A stretch of DNA of 64,000 nucleotides. Source: Urbifossiella sp046350095. Lineage in GTDB: Bacteria; Planctomycetota; Planctomycetia; Gemmatales; Gemmataceae. The stretch lies in contig JAXMBA010000002.1 of assembly GCA_046350095.1 (NCBI GenBank), positions 806,001-870,000 of the forward strand, written 5' to 3'. A model generated the notes under the pieces. That model did not search any database and was not told where the DNA came from. It saw only the letters and a program-made list of their open reading frames with translations. This document shows, in pieces, positions 32,237 through 38,777 of this stretch (positions are counted from its first letter, which is position 1; the number at the start of each line of letters is the position of its first letter). Made by a program: the position numbers and the translations under genes.

Positions 32237-32800
32237 ATGCGCCTCGCACTCGCCGCCGTCCTGTTCGCGTCCGCCGCCCGCGCCGACGAGCCGTCGCGGC
32301 TGTCCGTCGTCGCGGCGAAGTCGCAGCCGGCGATCGAGTCGGTCGTCGTCTACCGGGCGGCCGCGCAGTCGCGGACCGTGCTGCCGAAGGCGGTACTCAC
32401 GGCCACGAAGCTCGACCAGCCGATCACCCTCCCCGACCGCGGGCCGTTCACCTTCTTCGTGACGCCGAAGGGTGGCAAGCAGGTGGCCGTCGGGCACGTC
32501 GTGACCGTGGAGCCCGGCAAGACGCACACGATCAAGCTCGTCGAGAAGCTCGGCGTCATCGACGTGTTCCGCCGCGACGACTCGCCGCGCGTGGGCCGCG
32601 TCGTCGTCACCGACCCGTTCGACGCCGGCCCAGACGAGAAGGGGCACGTCGCCGTGCAGGCGGCGCCGGACTTCCGCGTCGAGATGCTGGTTCCGGAAGG
32701 GGACTACGCCGTGTGGGTGGTGCCGGAGAACGGCGCCCGGGCGGTCCGCGTCGCGGACCGGGTTCGCGTTCTGGCGGGGCGAATCGTGCGTGTCGAGTAG
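32237..32800 (+). CDS. Secreted hypothetical protein, beta-rich
   Basis: This 187-residue protein of unknown family has a signal peptide (MRLALAAVLFASAARA). The mature part is beta-rich with few recognisable motifs: ITLPDRGPFTFFVTPKGGKQ, VVTVEPGKTHTIKLVEKLGV, RVEMLVPEGDYAVWVVPENG and RVRVLAGRIVRVE. The alternation of short strands and the PEG/DYAVW turn suggest a carboxypeptidase-regulatory- or Ig-like sandwich, but this is a guess. It lies between hisG and the Tat oxidoreductase on the same strand with gaps of 75 and 67 nt. No role can be assigned. Confidence 0.65.
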   Translation: MRLALAAVLFASAARADEPSRLSVVAAKSQPAIESVVVYRAAAQSRTVLPKAVLTATKLDQPITLPDRGPFTFFVTPKGGKQVAVGHVVTVEPGKTHTIKLVEKLGVIDVFRRDDSPRVGRVVVTDPFDAGPDEKGHVAVQAAPDFRVEMLVPEGDYAVWVVPENGARAVRVADRVRVLAGRIVRVE

Positions 32801-32867
32801 CAGGCGCTGGACACGGCGGGGGCGGGCGGATACCTTCGCCGCATCGCTCTCCCCCCGAGGTTCCCTC

Positions 32868-34283
32868 ATGCCCCGCCGCATCAGCCGCCGCCGCGCCCTC
32901 GCCGCGACCGGCTACCTCCTCACCGGCCCCGCCTTCTCCGTCACCCGCGCCGCCGGCGCCAACGACCGCCTCCGCGTCGCCGGCGTCGGCATCGGTGGCA
33001 AGGGCTCGTCCGACATCGACCAGGCCGGCCGCGAGATGGAAGTCGTCGCCATCTGCGACATCGACGACCAGCGGCTCGACCAGAAGGCCGCCACTTTCCC
33101 GCGGGCCGCCAAGTTCTTCGACTACCGCACGATGTTCGACCGCGCCGCCGGCACGTTCGACGCCGTCGTGGTGTCCACCGCCGACCACCACCACGCCCCC
33201 GCCGCGATGCTCGCCATGCGGCAGCGGAAGCACGTCTACTGCCAGAAGCCGCTGACACACACGGTGGAAGAAGCCCGGCTGCTGCGCGAGGCCGCGGCGC
33301 GCTACAAGGTGTGTACGCAGATGGGGAACCAGGGCTCGGCGCTGAACGGCCTCCGCCGCGCCGTCGAGTTGGTCCGCGGCGGGCTGATCGGCACCGTCGC
33401 CGAGGCGCACGTCTGGACGAACCGCCCGGCGCAGTACTGGAAACAGGCACCCGACATCACCGCCCGGCCGACGGAGGCGCCGGTGCCGAAGCACGTCCAC
33501 TGGGAGGAGTGGATCGGGCCGGCGCCGATGCGGCCGTATGCCGTGGCGTTCGCGCCGCGGCCGGCGTACCACCCGCACGACTGGCGCGGGTACTGGGACT
33601 TCGGCACCGGCGCCCTCGGCGACATGGCCTGCCACACGGCGAACATGCCGTTCCGCGCCCTGAACCTCGACGCGCCCACGTCCGTCGTCGCCGACGCCGG
33701 CGAGATCAACCGCGAGACGTTCCCGGCGTGGGGCCACATCCAGTACAAGTTCCCCGCCCGCGGCACGCAGCCGGCGGTGACGCTCCACTGGTACGAGGGG
33801 AAGCGCGGCAGCACGAAGGTGCTGCCGCCGGCCGAGCTGATGTCGAAGGTGCTGCGGCCCGGCGAGCAGCTGACCGACAGCGGCTCGATCCTCGTCGGCG
33901 ACAAGGGCATCCTGTTCAGCCCGAGCGACTACGGCAACCGCTGGCGCGTGGTGCCCGAGGCGCTGACCGCGGGCCGGCAGCTGGAGCGCCCCGAGACGAT
34001 CCCCGCCGGCGCGCCGACGGACCAGGGCGGCGCCCACGACGCTTACAACAAGAAGGAGTGGGCCGACGCCATCCGCGCGGGCCGCCCCGAGATGGCGTTC
34101 AGCAACTTCGACATCGCCGGCCGGCTGACGGAGGCGATGCTGCTGGGGAACATCGCGGTGCGGTTCGCCGGCACGGAGCTGCGCTGGGACGCGGCGAAGG
34201 TGGCGATCAGCAACAACGAGGCGGCGAACCGACTGGTGCGGAAGGAGTACCGCGCCGGGTGGGACGTTGTCCGAGGGATGTGA
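32868..34283 (+). CDS. Gfo/Idh/MocA-family oxidoreductase with Tat signal
   Basis: The protein has 471 residues. The N-terminus MPRRISRRRALAATGYLLTG is a twin-arginine signal. The Rossmann fold follows with RLRVAGVGIGGKGSSDIDQA (dinucleotide loop), EVVAICDIDDQRLDQKA and KHVYCQKPLTHTVEEARLLR, the family's E/QKP motif. The C-terminal Gfo/Idh/MocA domain contains YWDFGTGALGDMACHTANMP, the conserved D-x3-H catalytic region. The Tat signal implies export of a folded protein with bound NAD(P). Such secreted members are very common in planctomycetes and probably act on sugars or inositols. Substrate unknown. A long perfect palindrome follows. Confidence 0.92.
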   Translation: MPRRISRRRALAATGYLLTGPAFSVTRAAGANDRLRVAGVGIGGKGSSDIDQAGREMEVVAICDIDDQRLDQKAATFPRAAKFFDYRTMFDRAAGTFDAVVVSTADHHHAPAAMLAMRQRKHVYCQKPLTHTVEEARLLREAAARYKVCTQMGNQGSALNGLRRAVELVRGGLIGTVAEAHVWTNRPAQYWKQAPDITARPTEAPVPKHVHWEEWIGPAPMRPYAVAFAPRPAYHPHDWRGYWDFGTGALGDMACHTANMPFRALNLDAPTSVVADAGEINRETFPAWGHIQYKFPARGTQPAVTLHWYEGKRGSTKVLPPAELMSKVLRPGEQLTDSGSILVGDKGILFSPSDYGNRWRVVPEALTAGRQLERPETIPAGAPTDQGGAHDAYNKKEWADAIRAGRPEMAFSNFDIAGRLTEAMLLGNIAVRFAGTELRWDAAKVAISNNEAANRLVRKEYRAGWDVVRGM

Positions 34284-34294
34284 AGGTGAGACAT

Positions 34295-34403
34295 TTTTTG
34301 ACAGGATGAACAGGATGAAGCAGGATGGAAAACAAAGACAGATATTAAATTGATTCTGGTCTTTGTTTTCCATCCTGCTTCATCCTGTTCATCCTGTCAA
34401 AAA
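34295..34403. terminator. 45-bp perfect inverted repeat with 19-nt loop between convergent genes
   Basis: Arms 34295-34339 and 34359-34403 are perfect reverse complements: 45 pairs starting TTTTTGACAGGATGAACAGG. The 19-nt A+T-rich loop is 34340-34358. It begins 11 nt after the oxidoreductase stop and ends 12 nt before the dihydrouridine synthase stop. The repeated word is CAGGATGAA. The outer arms give a T or A tract on both strands, so it could terminate both transcripts. A related but worn copy lies at 24289-24362. Confidence 0.78.
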
Positions 34404-34415
34404 TGGTTTGGTGCT

Positions 34416-35516
34416 CTACCAGTGGCTGATCGGCCCTGCCGGCACCGCGACGTGCGCCTGCTGCGCGTCGTACTCGCTCCACCCCGCCGGCGGGGCCGCC
34501 GCGAACGGCGCCACCAGCTCCTCGAACTGCGCCAGGTTCTCCAGCATCACCAGCGCCGCCTGCGTCCGCTTCGGCATCCGCAGCGCCTTCGTGTACCACG
34601 TCGCCACCTTGCGGAACTGCACGCACCCGTACTTCTCGCCGCCGCGCCAATCGACCAGCCGGCGCAGGTGCAGCCGCATGAAGTCGAGCCGCTCGTGGTA
34701 CGTCGCCCGCGGGCCGGGGTCGCCGGTCCGCACCCAGCGGTCGAACTGGCGGAACACCCACGGGTTCGCCAGCGCCCCACGGCCGAGCGCGATGCCGTGA
34801 CACCCCGTCTCGTCGATCATCCGCGCCGCGTCGGCCACGCTCCGCACGTCGCCGTTGCCGTACACCGGGATGCGCTCAACGGCCTCGACCACCCGGCGGA
34901 TGCCGTCGTGGTTGACGCTGCCACCGAAGCCCTGCTCGCGGGTGCGGCCGTGGATGGTGAGCGCCGCCACGCCGGCCTGCTCGAACTCGCGGGCGAAGAA
35001 CGGCGCCGTCAGCTGGTCGTCGTCCCAGCCGAGGCGCATCTTCACCGTCACCGGCACCGTCACCGCCTCCACGACGCGGCGCACCAGCGCGACGGTGGCG
35101 CCGGTGGTGTCGCACATCATGCTGGAACCGCCGCCGGTCTTCACGACCTTGCGGACGGGGCAGCCCATGTTGATGTCCACGCCGTCAGCCTTCTCGTGGG
35201 CCACGAGCCACGCCGCGGCGCGGGCCATCTCGTCGGCGTTGCTGCCGAAGATCTGCACGAACAGCGGCCGCTCTGCCGGGGCGGTGGCGAGTAGCTCCTG
35301 CGTCTTCTTCAGCCCTTCGAGGATGGCGCGGGCGTTGACGAGGTCGCTGGTGCACAGGCCGACGCCGCCGATCTCGCGGACGGAGAGGCGGAACGGCAGG
35401 TTGGTGTAGCCGGCGAGCGGGGCGAGGTTGAACCGCGACGCCATCGGGATGCCGCCGATGGACACGGGCTCGCGGTACCAGGCCGGCGGCGGCGGGAGGT
35501 CGGCGGGGTGAGACAT
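34416..35516 (-). CDS. tRNA-dihydrouridine synthase (Dus family)
   Basis: The 366-residue protein matches the Dus TIM-barrel flavoenzyme: FNLAPLAGYTNLPFRLSVRE, FVQIFGSNADEMARAAAWLV, GVDINMGCPVRKVVKTGGGS (the catalytic Cys motif), VKMRLGWDDDQL, ALTIHGRTREQGFGGSVNHD, and IPVYGNGDVRSVADAARMID with CHGIALGRGALANPW. These enzymes reduce uridine to dihydrouridine in the tRNA D-loop using FMN and NADPH. The sequence is closest to the DusB-like bacterial group, but the subtype is not certain. The start at 35516 leaves a short Pro-rich tail before the barrel. A perfect 33-bp inverted repeat lies just upstream. Confidence 0.93.
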   Translation of the reverse strand: MSHPADLPPPPAWYREPVSIGGIPMASRFNLAPLAGYTNLPFRLSVREIGGVGLCTSDLVNARAILEGLKKTQELLATAPAERPLFVQIFGSNADEMARAAAWLVAHEKADGVDINMGCPVRKVVKTGGGSSMMCDTTGATVALVRRVVEAVTVPVTVKMRLGWDDDQLTAPFFAREFEQAGVAALTIHGRTREQGFGGSVNHDGIRRVVEAVERIPVYGNGDVRSVADAARMIDETGCHGIALGRGALANPWVFRQFDRWVRTGDPGPRATYHERLDFMRLHLRRLVDWRGGEKYGCVQFRKVATWYTKALRMPKRTQAALVMLENLAQFEELVAPFAAAPPAGWSEYDAQQAHVAVPAGPISHW

Positions 35517-35540
35517 AGGTGTAGTTTAGCGGGCTGAGTC

Positions 35541-35675
35541 ACCGCGGGCGCCACCCGGGGCGTTGCCCCGGGCGATCCAATCCCAGGCCGTTGGCCTGAA
35601 AACCGTGCCGTCCTCTTCACCCCGAAGGGGTGGGATAGCATAGCCCGGGGCAACGCCCCGGGTGGCGCCCGCGGT
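35541..35675. repeat. Perfect 33-bp inverted repeat flanking two smaller hairpins
   Basis: Arms 35541-35573 and 35643-35675 are perfect complements (ACCGCGGGCGCCACCCGGGG...). Between them are two short hairpins, around 35584-35599 (AGGCCGTTGGCCT core) and 35619-35632 (CACCCCGAAGGGGTG core). It fills the gap between the epimerase stop and the dihydrouridine synthase start, both on the minus strand. It would fold into a branched structure as RNA and could be a terminator or a processed leader. Confidence 0.7.
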
Positions 35676-35697
35676 GTCGTATCTCGGCGAGGGAGGA

Positions 35698-36486
35698 TTA
35701 CGCGAACTCCGACGCGCCCGTCGGCCAGCTCTCGCGCGGCTGCCAGCCGAGGAGCCGCGCGGCGTCGCTCAGGTCGTAGCGCGGCGCGTGGAGGTGCCGG
35801 CTGGTCGCATGGACGACCGCGTAGCCCGGCAGGTTCGCGGCCTCGGCCGCCGCGGCGAAGAACCGGCCGGCGTCGCCGGGGCTGAAGAACACGTCCTGGA
35901 ACAGCTCGGACGCGGCGATTTCGGCCACCTGCCCCGGGTCGCGTGGGCACCACCCGAGCCGCACGGCCAGCACCTGCATGCCGTGCTCCTGCGCGTACAC
36001 CTGCCCGAGCGCTTCGAGGAACACTTTGGTCGCCGCGTACAGGTAACGCGGCTTGTACGGGTGCGCCGCCGTCACCGGCGTGTTGCCGTCGAGCAGGTGC
36101 CCGCCGATGACCTGCCCCGTGCTGGCGAGCACGACGCGCGGGATGTTCAAGGTGCGGGCCGCCTCCATGATCTGATACGGGGCGATCACGTTGTTCGGAA
36201 CGAGCTCCGACAGAAAGTTATCGCCGTCGTCCGGGGCCGCGCCGCGGGGGTAGCGCGCGTCGTCGGGCGTGGCGGCGAGGTGGATGATGCAATCGACGCC
36301 CGTCGCGGCCTTCCGCAGCGCGTCAACGTCGCCGAGCGGCCCGACGACGGACTGCGCGGCGGGGATGCCGGGCGTCGGCCGCAGGTCGAAGCCGACGACG
36401 TGGTGCCCGCGGGCGGCCAGCTCGCGGACCGCGGCCCGGCCGACGCGCCCGGCGGAGCCGGTGACAAGAACGCGCTTGCTGCTCAT
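35698..36486 (-). CDS. NAD-dependent epimerase/dehydratase family protein, uronate-dehydrogenase-like
   Basis: This 262-residue protein has a short-chain extended fold: RVLVTGSAGRVGRAAVRELA (the GxxGxxG loop), HVVGFDLRPTPG (the acidic end of strand two, favouring NAD), IIHLAATPDD, and the catalytic pair in PRYLYAATKVFLEALGQVYA (YxxxK). The order of motifs and short length fit uronate dehydrogenases, which oxidise glucuronate or galacturonate to the aldarolactone, but many related sugar epimerases share them. The gene is divergent from a Tat amidohydrolase_2 protein (68 nt gap), which in other bacteria includes lactone hydrolases. This supports a uronate/lactone role by context only. Confidence 0.8.
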   Translation of the reverse strand: MSSKRVLVTGSAGRVGRAAVRELAARGHHVVGFDLRPTPGIPAAQSVVGPLGDVDALRKAATGVDCIIHLAATPDDARYPRGAAPDDGDNFLSELVPNNVIAPYQIMEAARTLNIPRVVLASTGQVIGGHLLDGNTPVTAAHPYKPRYLYAATKVFLEALGQVYAQEHGMQVLAVRLGWCPRDPGQVAEIAASELFQDVFFSPGDAGRFFAAAAEAANLPGYAVVHATSRHLHAPRYDLSDAARLLGWQPRESWPTGASEFA

Positions 36487-36521
36487 TCGCTCAGTTTATG
36501 GCGGACCCGCGGCGGCGGTGC

Positions 36522-36527
36522 TACAAT
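36522..36527 (+). promoter_or_regulatory. Possible -10 hexamer TACAAT before the Tat amidohydrolase gene
   Basis: TACAAT lies 27 nt before the ATG in the 68-bp divergent gap. No clear -35 box is seen. Confidence 0.35.
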
Positions 36528-36554
36528 CGCCCGCACCTCACCCCGGGGACTCGA

Positions 36555-37520
36555 ATGAACCGCCGCGACTTCCTCGCCGCCTCCGCGGCCGCGACCGCCT
36601 CCCCCGTCCTCGCCCAGCCGGAGCGCCAACCCGTGACCCCCGCACCCGCCTTCCCCATCGTCGATACGCACCAGCACCTGTGGGACCTGCAGCGCTTCAA
36701 GCTCGCGTGGTTCAACCCCGCCACGCCCGAGGGCAAGATTCTCGGCCACAACTTCCTGTCGCCGCAGTACGCCGAGGCCACCCGCGGCGTCGGCGTCGTG
36801 AAGGCGGTGTACATGGAGGTGGACGTGGTGCCCGAGCAGCAGCAGCAGGAGGCCGACTTCATCGTCGCGCTGTGTGAGGCCCGCAACACGCCGACGTGCG
36901 CCGCGGTCGTCAGCGGCCGGCCGAACTCCGACGGGTTCGCCGCCTACGCCCGCCAGTTCCGCGGCCACCGCTACGTGAAGGGCATCCGCCAGGTGCTCCA
37001 CGTCGACGGTGTAAACGCGGCGTACTTCCTCGACGAGAAGTTCGTCAACGGCATCAAACTGCTGGGCGAGCTGGGGCTGAGCTTCGACCTGTGCGTGCGG
37101 CCGGAGGAGCTGGCGGACCACGTCAAGCTGGTGGACCAGTGCCCGAACACACGGTTCATCCTGGACCACTGCGGCAACGGCAAGCTGACGCACACGATGG
37201 CCGAGCGCGACCGCTGGCGGCGCGACATGGCCGAGATGGGGAAGCGGAAGAACGTGGTGGGGAAGGTGAGCGGATTTATCGCGTCGGCCCCGGCCCGCGG
37301 CAAGTGGACGCTGGACGACCTGGCGCCGATCGTGAACCACACGCTCGAAGTGTTCGGCCCGGACCGGGTGATGTTCGGCGGCGACTGGCCGGTGTGCCTG
37401 CTGGGGGTCGAGAAGTATTCCGACTGGGCGGGGGCGCTGAAGGCGATCGTCGCGGACCGGCCGGCGGACCAGCAGCGGAAGCTGTTCCACGACAACGCCG
37501 TGCGGTTCTACGGCATCTGA
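36555..37520 (+). CDS. Tat-exported amidohydrolase_2 (L-fuconolactonase-like) protein
   Basis: The protein has 321 residues. The N-terminus MNRRDFLAASAAATASPVLA is a twin-arginine signal. The amidohydrolase_2 barrel begins FPIVDTHQHLWDLQRFKLAW (metal HxH) and continues RGVGVVKAVYMEVDVVPEQQ, FAAYARQFRGHRYVKGIRQV, RFILDHCGNGKLTHTM (metal His) and DRVMFGGDWPVCLLGVEKYS (metal Asp). This pattern is that of L-fuconolactone/2-pyrone-4,6-dicarboxylate hydrolases, which open sugar lactones. The substrate is unproven. The divergent uronate-dehydrogenase-like gene supports a sugar-lactone role. Export of such an enzyme is typical of planctomycetes. Confidence 0.87.
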   Translation: MNRRDFLAASAAATASPVLAQPERQPVTPAPAFPIVDTHQHLWDLQRFKLAWFNPATPEGKILGHNFLSPQYAEATRGVGVVKAVYMEVDVVPEQQQQEADFIVALCEARNTPTCAAVVSGRPNSDGFAAYARQFRGHRYVKGIRQVLHVDGVNAAYFLDEKFVNGIKLLGELGLSFDLCVRPEELADHVKLVDQCPNTRFILDHCGNGKLTHTMAERDRWRRDMAEMGKRKNVVGKVSGFIASAPARGKWTLDDLAPIVNHTLEVFGPDRVMFGGDWPVCLLGVEKYSDWAGALKAIVADRPADQQRKLFHDNAVRFYGI

Positions 37521-37535
37521 CCGGGGGCGCAGGCC

Positions 37536-38333
37536 GTGACCGAAGCCGAGTGGCTGGCGAGCGCCGATCCCGCCCCGATGCTAGCGTTCGTGACGCTACG
37601 GGCAACCGAGCGCAAGCTTCAACTGTTCGCGTGCGCCTGTGCTCGTCGTGTGACGGCAGAGATGGATCATGACGGAAGCCGGGCGTTAGTTGAGCTTACC
37701 GAGCGGTTCACAGAAGGTTTGGTGACAGCCGACGAGTTGACGGCCTCCCGTCGAGCTGTCTACCGGCAATGCGTCGAGTCGATCCCCGAATGGAAGTATG
37801 TGAACGATGCGGACGTTGCCGCAAATTGTGCGGCGAGCGTCCCGGTGGGTGGGTTCATCAGCCAAACAGCGACCTGGGCAGTTCGGGGTAGAATTCGACC
37901 CCTCATCCGCCAGATTGACGCCGAGTGTCGGACCCGAGCCAATGAACTGCACCTGCCGGACATGGCCGATTCGACTGGGAACGCTGCGACTTGGGAGGAG
38001 TATGCAAGGCTAACGCAGGCTTGCATGGAGCCGGCTACACGCGCCGAGGCCGAGTTCACCCGTCAGGAACAACTTGCCCAATCGCTTCTCCTCCGCGACA
38101 TCGTCGGCAACCCGTTCCGCCCCGTCGCGTTCGACCCCGCGTGGCGGACCGAAGCCGTTGTCGGCCTCGCCCGCGGCGCCTACGAGGACCGCGCCTTCGA
38201 CCGCCTCCCGGTGCTGGCCGACGCGCTGGAGGACGCCGGCTGCGCCGACGCCGCCGTGCTCGCCCACTGCCGCGGGCCGGGGCCGCACGTCCGCGGCTGC
38301 TGGGTCGTCGATCTCGTTCTGGGGAAGACGTGA
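37536..38333 (+). CDS. Gemmata-type repetitive-family hypothetical protein
   Basis: The 265-residue protein has a GTG start at 37536, 15 nt after the amidohydrolase stop. It starts VTEAEWLASADPAPMLAFVT, followed by RKLQLFACACARRVT. It ends with the strongly conserved block LLLRDIVGNPFRPVAFDPAW, TEAVVGLARGAYEDRAFDRL and CRGPGPHVRGCWVVDLVLGK. I know this pattern from many paralogous unnamed proteins of the Gemmata group, where the ends are conserved and the middle varies. No enzymatic motif is visible. The middle of the gene (about 37620-38070) is clearly lower in G+C and uses different codons than the ends and neighbours, so it may be a recombined or acquired insert. Function unknown. Confidence 0.7.
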   Translation: MTEAEWLASADPAPMLAFVTLRATERKLQLFACACARRVTAEMDHDGSRALVELTERFTEGLVTADELTASRRAVYRQCVESIPEWKYVNDADVAANCAASVPVGGFISQTATWAVRGRIRPLIRQIDAECRTRANELHLPDMADSTGNAATWEEYARLTQACMEPATRAEAEFTRQEQLAQSLLLRDIVGNPFRPVAFDPAWRTEAVVGLARGAYEDRAFDRLPVLADALEDAGCADAAVLAHCRGPGPHVRGCWVVDLVLGKT

Positions 38334-38349
38334 CAGCGCGGCTCGGGGC

Positions 38350-38570
38350 GTGGTTTTCAGGCCGAAGGCCTGAGAGCCCTCAGCCCAGGGCGAGGCCCGA
38401 AGGGCCGCCGCCCTGGGTACGCGAATCCAACCACCGTGCAGGCTGAAGGCCTGCGAGCCGGCTCGCAGGCCTTCAGCCTGCACGGCCTTTCGCCCGTACC
38501 CAGGGCGGCGGTCGCTGCGCTCCCTTGCCCTGGGCTGAGGGCTGCCACCCCTTCGGGGTGAAACCCTCGG
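38350..38570. repeat. Nested inverted repeat built of CAGGCCTTCAGCCTG-type words
   Basis: Outer arms pair imperfectly: CCCTCAGCCCAGGGC and GCCGCCGCCCTGGGTACG at about 38378-38422 against CGTACCCAGGGCGGCGG and GCCCTGGGCTGAGGG at about 38496-38543. At the centre is a perfect 48-nt palindrome (38436-38483). The words GAAGGCCTG and CAGGCCTTC recur. As RNA or single-stranded DNA it would form a long branched hairpin. Confidence 0.68.
38436..38483. repeat. Perfect 48-nt palindrome with no loop
   Basis: The halves 38436-38459 (GTGCAGGCTGAAGGCCTG, then CGAGCC) and 38460-38483 are exact reverse complements with no spacer. Perfect loopless palindromes of this size are usually unstable in cloning and replication, so survival here is notable. 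Confidence 0.75.
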
Positions 38571-38687
38571 CGCCACGCCGATCTTGAAATCCCTGTCATC
38601 GCGTCGATCCGCTGCCGTCGGTCACAAGTGCCGGCGGGGCAAGGGCTCACGTCGGAGCGTCAGTCGAACATCGATTCTTGCGGCCGA

Positions 38688-38735
38688 CTCATTGGTTTCG
38701 CGCGCGGGGTGTGTGCCACGCGCGAAACCAATGAG
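38688..38735. terminator. 17-bp perfect inverted repeat downstream of the fusion gene
   Basis: Arms CTCATTGGTTTCGCGCG (38688-38704) and its exact complement (38719-38735) enclose a 14-nt loop. It lies 43 nt beyond the stop of the minus-strand fusion gene and is a likely terminator for the four-gene operon. Confidence 0.6.
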
Positions 38736-38777
38736 AGCCGCCCGACCGAGCCGCCGGACTCCGCATGAGACGCGGCC

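Larger units (their letters stand above)
38334..38777. other. 444-bp gap filled with nested palindromes, no gene
   Basis: No coding region is supported. The stretch is almost entirely inverted repeats: a nested element at 38350-38570 and a hairpin at 38688-38735. The part between (about 38580-38685) shows nothing I recognise. It separates the hypothetical gene (plus) from the 3' end of the giant fusion gene (minus). Confidence 0.65.

Noticed and set aside
34295..34403. Terminal inverted repeats of an insertion sequence
   Set aside because: The arms enclose only 19 nt and no transposase; it is a palindrome, not an IS.
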